Translations under genes and position numbers: made by a program
Shown: piece by piece, positions 11,063 through 24,024 of the stretch
Position numbering within the stretch: position 1 is the stretch's first letter
Layout: the number at the start of each line of letters is the position of its first letter
NCBI RefSeq assembly: GCF_012489685.1
Contig: NC_080045.1
Location: 9,387,648-9,451,647 of the forward strand
DNA length: 64,000 bases
Direction: 5' to 3'
Source: Lotus japonicus
Lineage: Eukaryota > Streptophyta > Magnoliopsida > Fabales > Fabaceae
Notes under the pieces: generated by a model
The model's database searches: none
What the model saw: only the letters and a program-made list of their open reading frames with translations
What the model was told of the DNA's origin: nothing

Positions 11063-11544
11063 TATATGCCATTATGAAATTCAAGTTGATGGACACCGAC
11101 TCGTATGAGGCAAATTCATTGTTATTTGTTTGAAGCTGCCAACTAGTTGACTAGGCCTAATATTCATCATTGACATCATCAACCAGCTTCGTATGTTTGT
11201 CGCTTTCGGTTCCCATGAATAGTGGCATAATGTTTTCCTTTGGCTTATAAGAGAAAGTGTGAAGTAAAAAAGAAAGAAAGAATGAATATAGAGAAACTAA
11301 AATGATAGTTTTTTTTATGATAGTTATTACTAAGAGACTATTTGTTTGATATGTTGTATAGTATAAAATTTGATAGTATAAAGTTTAAGATTTGATACAA
11401 ATTTAATAATATTAAGAGTTTGCTTATGTTTTGTATAATTTGTTATATCATTAAATTAATACAATTATATGTTTGAAGATGTATTGATATTGATAGATAA
11501 TATAATTTAAACATTTTAAAAAATATTCTCTTTAAAAAGAATTA

Positions 11545-11995
11545 CTATTTATTTTTTATGGTGGTGGAGGAGAATGTGGTGGTGACGGCAACAACGACGA
11601 TGTTGTGGGAGTGGTGACGATAATGGTTGTACTGGTAGGGTGTAGTGGTAACAATGTTGTAGGGTGGTGATGACAGTGGTGGAGGGTGGTGCTTCAGGTA
11701 GTGGTGTTGGCGAAACGTGGCGGTGGTGAAAGGTGATGGTGGCGGTGGCAACGACGGTGGTGGTGGTAGTGATAGTGGTAGTGGTGATAGAAATGGCAGA
11801 GGATGAAGTGATAATGGTGGCGGCAATGATGGTGGTGGTGGAGGCAGCAACGGTAATGGTGACAGTTTTGGCAGTGGTGGTGGCGGTGATGAAGGAGGGT
11901 GGTAGAGGATGGACATCATGATGGTGGTGGTGGCAGTTGCGACTGTGGTGGTGGCAATGAAAAATGTGACGGTGGGGGAGTGATGGTGAATTATA
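11545..11995. repeat. GTG/GGT-rich low-complexity tract
   Basis: About 450 bp of irregular GGTGGTGG-type repeats with interspersed GAT/GAC. Open frames through it encode Val/Met- or Pro/Leu-only peptides and are artefacts. A CCA-rich tract of opposite sense lies at 14950-15420, on the other side of an inserted LTR element. Confidence 0.8.
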
Positions 11996-12190
11996 TAAAT
12001 ATTTCGAGTAACTTTTTTTTTTTGAACGTTATTTCGAGTAACTTATACTTTGCACTCTTATCAGACATTATATATCATCTATATGGTGGATTAAATATCG
12101 ATCATTATGAATTGATCTATATAAGTCTATAAGTCTATACAATACAATATTAACACCAAACAATAGATAAATCATTATGTATTGTATAAG

Positions 12191-12539
12191 TGTACCATTA
12201 TGGATTTGGATTGGACCGAGTGTGCCTTTAAGTAGGATGAACGTCCCAAGAATGAAGTAAGGAGGCTCGAAAGGAAGACAACCAAGCATGTGGTGTAGTC
12301 TAGATTCATCCTCCATTTATCCTCAAGACTAGTCAAAGGAGTTAATTATTATTTCCTTGATTTCCTTCCCTATTAATGTAGCATGGTCAACTTAGTAATG
12401 TATCTTTGACTAGGGTTTGGGTTCACCAACTATATAATGGGGAGCTAGTGATGTATAATCCATGTTCAACTTTTCACCTGAATAAGACTCTAAACTTTTT
12501 GCTCATCCATTCTTGCCTTAGTGTTTTTATTCTAGAACA
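12191..12539 (+). repeat. 5' LTR of the non-autonomous element
   Basis: It runs from TGTACCATTATGG to TCTAGAACA. A TATA-like ACTATATAATGG lies near 12430. It is the same length as the 3' copy. Confidence 0.93.
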
Positions 12540-12540
12540 T

Positions 12541-12560
12541 TGACGCCCACCGTGGGGCTC
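12541..12560 (+). promoter_or_regulatory. Primer binding site, tRNA-Lys type
   Basis: TGACGCCCACCGTGGGGCTC lies one base after the 5' LTR. It is complementary to the 3' end of plant tRNA-Lys(CUU) with CCA added, with one mismatch (A for G at position 3). It primes minus-strand cDNA synthesis. Confidence 0.85.
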
Positions 12561-13437
12561 GGTAAAACTCTCCCAGCCTCCACAACAACAACAAAAAAAA
12601 CGTAGATCAAAGTCATGAGCGGATTCACCAGATCTATTATCGACTGAGTACAACGATGGAACAAGATAAGTATCTTGCTAATATTTCCTTTATTTACACA
12701 TTGTTGATCTCTCTAAAATACTCACAACTTTGTCTATGATAGTTGCTCTTCAAATTGTGCTAGATCTCTTCGTCATCACTCCCTAACCTCTCCAAAGTAG
12801 ATCACTTTATGATTGCAGAATTGGTGGCCGCAGCTATCCCAGTCCCAGTTGCGCGATTCTTACAGTTAACATCCTTCTTGTTTGACTCAGCCTGCTCTAG
12901 ATCCTGAGTCGGACATTCAAGCATTGACATGCCAATTAAGTTGATCCACTTCTCTGATATATATGCCACCAATCAATCTTATTCCTTCAGTCAAGGGAAC
13001 AGGGATATCGAATTGGTTAAACACTTTTTCAAAAATATTAATCAATTAGTAATCTTTTAACATTCTACAAACATCTTGCTCTGTTTGAATTGTTGGCATT
13101 GTTGGCAGTTTATCGGAAAAACAATTATTACTTGATTGCTGGCAATATTATTGGAAAGTCCTTTCATAGTCATAGTCAATTACATTTTAAACCTTTTATT
13201 TTCATTAATATCATTTATTACCATTTAATACTTTTCAATTGTAATTTGATATCTATCTTGTTGTTACGGACGATCAAATGAATCAGTATTTGGGTGGTAT
13301 TTAATATTGTTATTTATTACTCCATATCATTGGTTAATTTTGAATTTTCATTCAATTACTTCCCTTATTTCTCCGAAGACAGTTAGCAAAATTTGTTGGC
13401 TAATCCTTGCAAGCTTTTTGTTGAAGATCAGCGTCCC

Positions 13438-13439
<2 letters not shown>

Positions 13440-13499
<60 letters not shown>
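13440..13499. repeat. (TA)n microsatellite
   Basis: About 29 uninterrupted TA units within the interior of the LTR element. Length is likely to vary between individuals. Confidence 0.97.
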
Positions 13500-13502
<3 letters not shown>

Positions 13503-13732
13503 ATCATTTGTTTTGAAAGAGTTTCTATTGTTTCATATAAAGAGTCTTAAGTGACGTTTGCGCAAGTTCTCTGATTTTTCAGTAATATACGATGACTATT
13601 GCAAGCACGCGTTAATTGTCCAACGAGATTTGAAAAGGGGTCAGAAAGCCAAGGAAAAAACTACCGACCAAGCTTTGATCAATGAGACAATGACGTCAAG
13701 ACCACCAAACACTTACCATGCTCTGACTCCAA

Positions 13733-14216
13733 GTGCGTTTATACCTCCGCCGACTTCGGTTGCGCGTCGAGCCTCACCGCCTTGTCCTCGACCAGGTGCG
13801 TTAAATCTCCGTCAACTCCGATTGCGCGTCGAGCCTCACCGCCTTGTCCTCGACCAGGTGCGTTAAACCTCCGCCAACTCCGGTTGCGCGTCGAGCCTCA
13901 CCGCCTTGTCCTCGACCAGGTGCGTTAAATCTCCGCCAACTCTGGTTGCGCGTTGAGCTTCACCGCATGGTCCTCGACCAGGTGCGCTAAACCTCCGCCA
14001 ATTCCATTTCTGCATCGAGCCTCACCGCATGGTCTTCGACCAGGTGCGTTATACCTCCTCCAACTTGGCCCTCGCGCCAGGTGCGTTAAACCTTCGCCAA
14101 CTTCGGTTGTGCGTCGAGCCTCACAACTTGGCCCTCGCGCCAGGTGCATTTATAACCTCTGCTCGACCTCGTGTTGCGCATCGAGCCTTACAACTTGGCC
14201 CCGTGCCAAGTGCAAT
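13733..14216. repeat. 62-bp tandem array inside the LTR element
   Basis: Eight copies, one of them truncated (about 37 bp), begin GTGCGTTAAA and contain TTGCGCGTCGAGCCTCACC. The first five copies are most alike; the last three are more divergent. The unit is much more GC-rich than its surroundings. Open frames through it (Ala/Pro/Leu/Arg-rich) follow from the repeat and are not genes. Confidence 0.9.
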
Positions 14217-14450
14217 GCATTGCAAATAAGTTGAAAGAGAAGAATTCGCTAAATCCCGCGAGAGCACAAATATGAGGAATTAAAGAAGTTAAGAATTCAA
14301 AACCAAGGTTGGGTTAAAGAGATGAAGATGAGATTCGAACCTGGCATCCCAAAGTAAAAGGCCTCGAAACAAACAACTGACTTAAAGCAGCACATGCCCA
14401 GCTTTAAAGGCTTTTGTGCCTAGTTCCTAGCCACAAGCCTTGGGGGGCTG

Positions 14451-14799
14451 TGTACCGTTATGGATTTGGATTGGACCGAGTGTGCCTTTAAGTAGGATGA
14501 ACGTCCCAAGAATGAAGTAATGAGGCTCGAAAGGAAGACAACCAAGCATGTGGTGTAGTCTAGATTCATCCTCCATTTATCCTCAAGACTAGTCAAAGGA
14601 GTTAACTATTATTTCCTTGATTTCCTCCCCTATTAATGTAGCATGACCAACTTAGTAATGTATCTTTGAATAGGGTTTGGGTTCACCAACTATATAATGG
14701 GGAGCTAGTGATGTATAATCCATGTTCAACTTTTCACCTGAATAAGACTCTAAGCTTTTTGCTCATCCATTCTTGCCTTAGTGTTTTTATTCTAGAACA
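14451..14799 (+). repeat. 3' LTR of the non-autonomous element
   Basis: It starts TGTACCGTTATGG right after AGCCTTGGGGGGCTG and ends TCTAGAACA. It differs from the 5' copy at about 8 sites. Confidence 0.93.
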
Positions 14800-14814
14800 A
14801 TAAGCTTACACTCT

Positions 14815-15590
14815 CAGGCCTATAAAGATATTTGGTTTGAGAAATCATTTTTATTTTCATTTAAATTTTTTTAAAATTTAGAGAATATATTTATTTTGAA
14901 TTTCTATTTTATATTTTTAAATAATTAAAATAATTTTAAATTGTTTTTATTACCACCATCACCCTCCACACAACGACCACTGCCAACATAACCACCCTCC
15001 CCACCCACCTTGTCTCTGCCTCCACCATCACCGCCACCCTTCTCCACAACCACCACAAACACTTTCACCCTCCACCACCAATAATATCAAATTGTTGTCG
15101 TTGCAACCACCAAGGTTGTTGTTACTCTCAATTTATATTAATTTTGGCTTATCTAAAAAAAACCACCACCACCACCACCTCCACTATCGTCGCCATCACC
15201 ATGACCACGCCACCACTACCACCATCCACCATCACATTTGCCACCACCGTCGTCACTGCCACCACAAACACTTTCGCCCTCCACCATCACCAATGTCACC
15301 TCCGCCTCACCGTCGTTGCTACCAACACCGCTGTCACCACTACTACCGTCGCGTTCACCACCACCGCTATCAGCACCACAACCACACCACCACCAACCTC
15401 ATCCAGCAAAACATTTTAATCTCACCACATCCACTTTCAAACTTCTTTTTTATTTTCGGTGTTTTTTTAATCATATTTTACAAAATAATTTTAAGGAAAA
15501 CATTTTCAAAATATTAACCCAACAAGTTTCTACCTTTATTTTTTATTTTTTAAATCAAAATAGAAAATGACCAAACCAAACTACCCCTTA
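14815..15590. repeat. CCA-rich low-complexity tract with weak terminal inverted repeats
   Basis: The core at 14950-15420 is CACCAC-type repeat. The flanks are A/T-rich; the left flank has GATATTTGGTTTGAGAAATC and the right flank, reverse-complemented, has GGTAGTTTGGTTTGGTCATT. This may be a foldback/MITE-like element with a simple-sequence core. All open frames in the tract are composition artefacts. Confidence 0.5.
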
Positions 15591-15599
15591 AAAAAACGA

Positions 15600-16786
15600 A
15601 AAACACAAAACCAGTAAATAATGTATCATTTAGTTTTTATTTTTATTCCATTTCTATCATTTATCGTAACTTTTTCCTGAGTTTTTTTGGCTAAGGATGA
15701 CACGTTAAGTTTTCTTGCATCGCATCTGATATCCTTTCCGAATGTGTAGCATTTCTCATTGAGAAAATAATAAGAAAAATAATAAATTCAGTAGGTCGTC
15801 TAGTGAAATAGAGATGGAGGCCAGGGAAAAACATAATAGAAAGGATGAAGTTGACCTTGACAGGGATTACCATATCCCAACAGAGGTGTAAAGTAGCATT
15901 TTGTATATTTTTTTTCGATACATCAAAAAATTATATTTTGTATACATTCTAGACTAGATGGTGTTAAAATCTAGTCCACTCACAACAGTTATATATGCTA
16001 TCTCTTTTCTTCAATACCTCGCTTCTTGCCCACTTGACATTGTCTATCTGTCACAGTCCAGGATAGAACATGCTCTATCAATCAATAAACATTACATAGA
16101 ACCAACATAATATGTAACTCACTAGCAAGAAATTAATATTCCGTGTACTCGTGTTCAAACCACATATATGCACGTCATAAGCTGAAACTGAAAGCAACTA
16201 AAGGTCAAGGACAACATGGTCTATGTAATATTATAGGGAAATATGGGATGATTTTCTAGTCCCATTAGTTAGTGTTTGAGTGCACTTTTGAATACCCCTC
16301 ACTAGTATTTGCCTTTCACCTCATGCTTTAAGCTTTAAAAGAATCTTTGCTTTAGAACTTAGATGCATTCATGTGGTCCTGATAAATATAGCACACAACT
16401 TGCATGTATAAATTTAAAGCAAACTGGGCTACTAGAAAATGACCTTTTTGGATGCGTATGTAAAGGGGCAGAGAGTGTGAGATGATGCACAAAATTTAAG
16501 AAATGAAGGTTCAGAAGGTGGATATTGAAAGAAAGAAAAAGCACACATGTTAATTAGGATTATCTATAACTCGTGTACGTGTATCAAGGCCCATCCCATG
16601 TTTTGCTTTGTCACTATCACCATATGTTTCATTTTATTTTGTGAGTGGCAAGTTAGAAAGAAAGATTGGAGGGAAGAAGATTATATTATATATGTTAATT
16701 TGGATATTAATTGGCACCGGTGCTATCTGAGGCATAATAGAAATTGGGAGATTCCAAATGGATTTGGGAACCAGACTCTAATACCA
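15600..16786. other. Spacer, nothing recognised
   Basis: AT-rich DNA with short unrelated open frames. No domain, repeat ends or RNA gene was seen. The last 50 bases look like the internal part of the TRIM family that continues at 16787. Confidence 0.5.
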
Positions 16787-16903
16787 TATTAGAAATTGAG
16801 AGGCTTATGCTCAACCATAAAAGCTAGCTCAAGAATTGAAGTTTGCGCTACCCTTATAAAGACTATCTATACTCTATCTCTAACCAATGCGAGACTTCTA
16901 ACA
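16787..16903 (-). mobile_element. TRIM-family LTR, deletion derivative
   Basis: It is 117 bp, the same length and family as the LTRs at 10710 and 10946, more diverged. The plus-strand preceding bases CTCTAATACCAT are the decayed reverse complement of the Met primer site, and a scrap of the other LTR (AATAGAAATTGGGAG) lies at 16736-16750, so the internal region and most of one LTR are deleted. Confidence 0.75.
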
Positions 16904-18850
16904 AGGCAAGCAAACATAAACTTTAAAATGAAAACCGAAAGCAACTTTTTTATAAAATGAAAATTCATTCAAATTATACTGAACTAGAACTAGTATTCAA
17001 ATAGTGACTTGATAAAATCATTAGGGTTGTTATCTTTTGAGTACTTTGATGTGGATCCTACAGATATTTTTATAATATAAGAGGAGAACCAGGGAATTGA
17101 AACTTTTGTGGTTTTCTTTTTTGAGGAGCTTTCAATTGTGGACCTGTTTAAACAACAAGAGATCTCTTAAAGAGATTTGGTTCTATGTGTTGATTAGACA
17201 GCTAACAATATACTAAGAAAGAGTGTTTGAGTTGTCTGCTTAATGGGATTAATCAGTTTAATTTCCAAAACTCACTCATGGCCCTTTAGGGTGGGGTTAG
17301 GACTTTTGCTAATCAGAGTTGCCAAAAGTGACTTGTGAATATGGTAACAATAATTAGTATTATATGTATTCAAAATGCCAAAGTTTTATACCCAATCCAA
17401 TAATTTAACTTGGAGATTTGATCCTCTTAATAATCAATTCTAGTGTAAGTTCATGTGAAATACCACTGTCAAGTGTGTAAGAGGGACTCCACATCAGCTT
17501 TCTCTTTTACTTGTCGGCCATTTGTCTCTTACCACAATGGATTCGGGATATCACATTGGAATTGGATTAGGGTTTTTCTTCAATCTACTCTCATTTTGCC
17601 CACCTTCTTACCTATGGTTGAATCCAATTTCTTCAGTTTTAACTGGCAGCAAGAGAGTTAGAATGTTAGAAATGGATTTCTGTTTCTTAAAAGTGAAAGT
17701 CTATAAAGTATATAGTTATATCGTTTATATATGTTTCGATATCCTGTAAACATGCATTTTGTGATTATCAGACTCTCGGACACTCGGGAGTGGAGTGAAC
17801 ATTGATGCCATAGTTAAATGTTGATTCGAGAGGATAAAAAGATATGAATGAATTTGTTTTGTGATTTTAAATATTAGAAAGCGGTAAAAGAAGATGTATT
17901 CATAATTGCATTCATCTAGTCCTTTAATTATTTTCAACTAAAAAACTTTTATAAATGTTTGTTTCATTTATAATGCCGAGAGTTATCCATCTTATTTTTA
18001 GCCGAAGTCAATCTATCAGTTAAATTTCTCACTACCTAGAATATTATAGTTCAGATTTTCGTTAAAAACATTTCCAATAACCAATTTATCATAAGACTAG
18101 ATATCTCAGGCTTGCTCGTTATCTCTCAAAACCTCTTATTAGTATTCAAAACCCCACATATGTGGTATGAAACGTGCTGCTGAAGAGCCATAGATATCTA
18201 TGATCACTGTAATTTCACAACTTATATACTTCAAATAATCAAATCTACAAGTTAGGGGGTGCTAGCAACAAATATCTTCCAGATCAGAGATGCAAAGGGA
18301 CAGTGTTATTACAACTGGGACATGCTGGCCTTGCTGATGGACTTTCAAGTACTTGGGATATGAAAGTTTGTATGTGAGTTTGGTCTACATGGACACTGTC
18401 TTGCTTTGTCTCCTATATGATTAAGGTACTTTTAGAGCGCGCGTGATCCTTCTGGTAATTCTTGTGTGGCCAAAGGCCAACTCCAAATGGTACCTTCCTG
18501 CCTGTTTCCAAATTCCAATTCTAGCCAAGCAATTCAATCAACAATTTGACTGTGCATGAGCACATGACAGAGACACCCACACATGTATATGTCCCACTAT
18601 ATTAAAGTAACTTTAGTTGTGCAATTACCATGAGTTGCTATTAGTAATTTAATTTTTCACACTTTCATGTTGTCAATTTAAAAATGTTTTTTGAATGAAG
18701 CCCACACACTATTCTTACTTTTGCAAAGTCAAGATCATGATAAAAATAAAATAGCAAATAGTACAAATATGCTATTTCATAAACTCATGTGAGATACTCT
18801 GTAATGGGAACTCATGCTCAACAACTTTGCTATGGTTTGAAGTTACTATT
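16904..18850. other. Spacer, nothing recognised
   Basis: No supported gene. A Phe/Leu/Ser-rich frame at 17522-17749 has no recognisable family, and no splice partners were found. Confidence 0.5.
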
Positions 18851-18938
18851 TGTTAGACCCCTGAATGCAGCGGGGCCTTTGCTGCAAGATAAAGGTGGGC
18901 CTAAGACTTGGTTAGTTTATTCTAGAAGAAAGAAAGGG

Positions 18939-19323
18939 TTCACGCAAAGCTTGCACCCCGCTACTATGGCCCTTACCCCATCATTGAAAGGATTGGCGCG
19001 GTGGCATATAGACTGCGACTGCCGGAGGGCTCGCGGGTCCATCCTGTGTTTCACGTCGCATTGCTAAAGAAGGCAGTAGGCCAATATGATGTAGAGCCTG
19101 ATTTGTCAGACCAATTGGATGGCGATGAACTGCCTGTCGTGCAGCCAATGGATATACTTGCTCAACGCGTGCTGCATATTCAAGGGAGTGATGTACCTCA
19201 GGTGTTGGTTCAGTGGCAGGGGAAGTCCATTGATGAGGCCACTTGGGAGGACAGGGTTACAATTCAAAGTCAATTTCCCTCCTTCAACCTTGAGGACAAG
19301 GTTGGCTCTGCAGAAGGAGGTAT
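18939..19323 (+). pseudogene. Chromovirus pol C-terminus with chromodomain, truncated
   Basis: The remaining coding piece reads AYRLRLPEGSRVHPVFHVA, the conserved end of integrase, followed by a linker and a chromodomain (VLVQWQGKSIDEATWEDR). Its upstream bases encode the LAPRYYGPYPII block in another frame relation, with a frameshift around 18990-19000. Chromodomains target insertion to marked chromatin. The piece has no start and no catalytic core, and the frame runs on into the LTR. Confidence 0.8.
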
Positions 19324-19709
19324 TGTTAGACCCCTGAATGCAGCGGGGCCTTTGGTGCAAGATAAAGGTGGGCCTAAGACTTGGTTAGTTTATTCTAGAA
19401 GGAAGAAAGGAGTCACCAAGCCACCTGGCAACTGATTGTGCTAGATTCTAACAGAAAGGAGAGAGGTAGTGATTGTAGCCATAAGTGTATAAGAAGGTTT
19501 AGAGAGAGGTAGAGAGGTATTCTGAATCATTGTATTTCATTCGATGGATAGGAAGCAATGAGCTTCCTATTAGGAGCCTAGCTCTTGTCAGATTGAGGAA
19601 ACCATTCCTTCTCTGTGTTTAACCATTTCACTGTTAATAAACAATCACATTCAGTCAATTGATTTGCAATTTACTTACAGTTCCATTGTTAGGAAATAGT
19701 TTCCTAACA
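19324..19709 (+). repeat. 3' LTR of the collapsed chromovirus
   Basis: It starts TGTTAGACCCC and ends TTTCCTAACA. Its first about 88 bp are repeated at 18851 with very few differences. Confidence 0.82.
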
Positions 19710-19808
19710 CTATGAGTCTATACAGCCGCACCTGATTTTTAATCAAAGTCAAAAAATGAATAAGGAAAATGTTTGTTGTACATACTAATTTTAAGTTAAT
19801 GATATTAT

Positions 19809-19895
19809 AGACACATGGTTTAGCGGTTGTTTTTAACTGTCGCATAACTGCTGCTGATGTGGTCGACAATAAAAAACAGTTGCTAAACCATGTCT
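19809..19895. repeat. Short perfect-arm hairpin / mini-MITE
   Basis: The left arm ACATGGTTTAGCGGTTGTTT is matched by an inverted right arm (AAACAGTTGCTAAACCATGT) with few mismatches, around a loop of about 35 bp. The total size of 87 bp fits a very small foldback transposon remnant. Confidence 0.55.
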
Positions 19896-20177
19896 ATTAG
19901 ACGTCCGCTGAAATCTGTATGTACACGTATCATCGCCTTATGAATTAACACATAAATTTTCTCTCTCATAAAATTATATATTTTCTATTTTGACAACCTA
20001 AACAATTTAGCTTATAATGATTGTTCATCTATTCCACATATCCATATATAGCATAACAACATGAATAAAGTATTTGTCTACCTCTGATATATACTACTTC
20101 CTTTTATCCATTTAGCGTTCCAAGAAACAGCCAACTAAAATTCCTTCACAGCTTCACCTAACCAACAAAGTGCTGCA

Positions 20178-21059
20178 ATGGAAGGACTGAGCAAAATCTT
20201 CTCTCTTCCAGAGGCTCCTCCAAGTCCAAGTACCCCATTGCAGAATCCACAGGAGAAGAAGAAGAAGAAAAATATAGAGCAATCTGTGGAGGAAGAAGAA
20301 GAAGAAGAGAAGGACACAAAGGTGGAAAGTTTATTGGATCTGAATGTTTGTAGCACTGATGACTCTGCTCTTGATTGCAGTACAGAAGGACCAGAACTCA
20401 ATCTCATAACCTGTTTGGATGTGGGTTCTTCACCTGATGCTAATTCATCAGAAACCAACCCTCTTGGTTGTTCTGAGGCAGAGCCAAGAGTGTTCTCTTG
20501 CAACTACTGCCATAGGAAATTCTACAGTTCACAAGCACTTGGGGGTCACCAAAATGCACACAAGAGGGAGAGGTCAATAGCAAAAAGAAGTCATCATCAT
20601 CATCACAGGTTTGGAACACAAATATTGGCCTCAGCAGCAGCTTTTGGTTTTCCTTTTGGGCATAGCAACAAACCCTTTGCAAGCATGGCTTCTCTACCCC
20701 TCTATCATGGTCATATACCTCTTGCAATTCAAGCACATTCCATGATCCACAAGCCTTCTTCTCATGTTTCCTCAAATGGGTTTGGAAGCTCATGTGGATC
20801 ACATCATAACCTTTGGTCAAAACCCCTTATAGATCAACAAGCAGGAAAAGCAAAGCTAGCTATGGCAGATTTTCACAGACCAACAACATCAGCATTATTA
20901 TCATCATCAAGAGGAAGTGTTGGTAGGTTTGAAGTGGTAGATACTGTGATGAATTCTGCAGTCAATAAAGAATATTTGGTTACTGGTGGAACTCGTTTGA
21001 AGGCTAGTAGTAATCAAGAAGAAATCAAACACCTTGATTTATCCCTCAAGCTTGGTTAG
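20178..21059 (+). CDS. Single C2H2 zinc finger transcription factor (ZFP/KNUCKLES-like repressor)
   Basis: An intronless 293-codon gene. The single finger at residues 107-127 has Cys107, Cys110, His123 and His127 and carries the plant-specific [10 protein letters not shown] motif, which contacts DNA. An acidic run (residues 38-46) precedes a DLN-type repression motif (LLDLNV, 51-56). The extreme C-terminus, HLDLSLKLG, is an EAR repression motif. A His run at about 138-142 follows the finger. This plan matches nuclear repressors of the AtZFP1/3/4/7 and KNUCKLES group, which act in epidermal, hormone and organ development. The ATG at 20178 is the first in frame after a leader with a stop-rich upstream region; a TATATA stretch lies near 20045. 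Introns are usually absent in this family. The exact orthologue cannot be named. Confidence 0.92.
   Translation: MEGLSKIFSLPEAPPSPSTPLQNPQEKKKKKNIEQSVEEEEEEEKDTKVESLLDLNVCSTDDSALDCSTEGPELNLITCLDVGSSPDANSSETNPLGCSEAEPRVFSCNYCHRKFYSSQALGGHQNAHKRERSIAKRSHHHHHRFGTQILASAAAFGFPFGHSNKPFASMASLPLYHGHIPLAIQAHSMIHKPSSHVSSNGFGSSCGSHHNLWSKPLIDQQAGKAKLAMADFHRPTTSALLSSSRGSVGRFEVVDTVMNSAVNKEYLVTGGTRLKASSNQEEIKHLDLSLKLG

Positions 21060-24024
<2,965 letters not shown>

Larger units (their letters stand above)
12191..14799 (+). mobile_element. Complete non-autonomous LTR retrotransposon, 2609 bp, with 5-bp target duplication
   Basis: Two 349-bp LTRs start TGTACC and end CTAGAACA. The 5-bp direct repeat ATAAG lies at 12186-12190 and 14800-14804. 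A tRNA-Lys primer site follows the 5' LTR, and a GGGGGG-containing purine stretch precedes the 3' LTR. The 1.9-kb interior has no gag or pol and holds a TA microsatellite and a 62-bp tandem array. I count 8 differences between the LTRs (about 2.3%), implying a fairly recent insertion. The primer site and array point to a Tat/gypsy-derived parasite mobilised in trans. Confidence 0.93.
18851..19709 (+). mobile_element. Collapsed chromovirus (Ty3/gypsy): LTR start fused to pol 3' end, then a full 3' LTR
   Basis: The first about 88 bp (from TGTTAGACCCCTGAATGCAG) are the beginning of an LTR. They pass directly into pol-coding DNA at the run AGAAAGAAAGG. The coding part ends at the 3' LTR (19324-19709, 386 bp, TGTTAG...CCTAACA). 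Flanks CTATT (18846-18850) and CTATG (19710-19714) look like a 5-bp target duplication with one change. Most of the 5' LTR and nearly all of the interior are therefore missing, probably by recombination at short purine homology. Confidence 0.82.

Noticed and set aside
11545..12132. Val/Met- and Pro/Leu-rich frames
   Set aside because: Direct products of the GTG-rich repeat.
13558..14234. Ala/Pro/Leu/Arg-rich frames on both strands
   Set aside because: They follow the 62-bp tandem unit (two thirds of a unit shift per copy) and are not protein families.
15092..15570. His/Thr/Pro-rich frames
   Set aside because: Artefacts of the CCA-rich tract.
17455..17749. Possible membrane-type small protein (FFFNLLSFCPPSYLWL)
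   Set aside because: Two overlapping frames compete; no family recognised, and no promoter or splice context.
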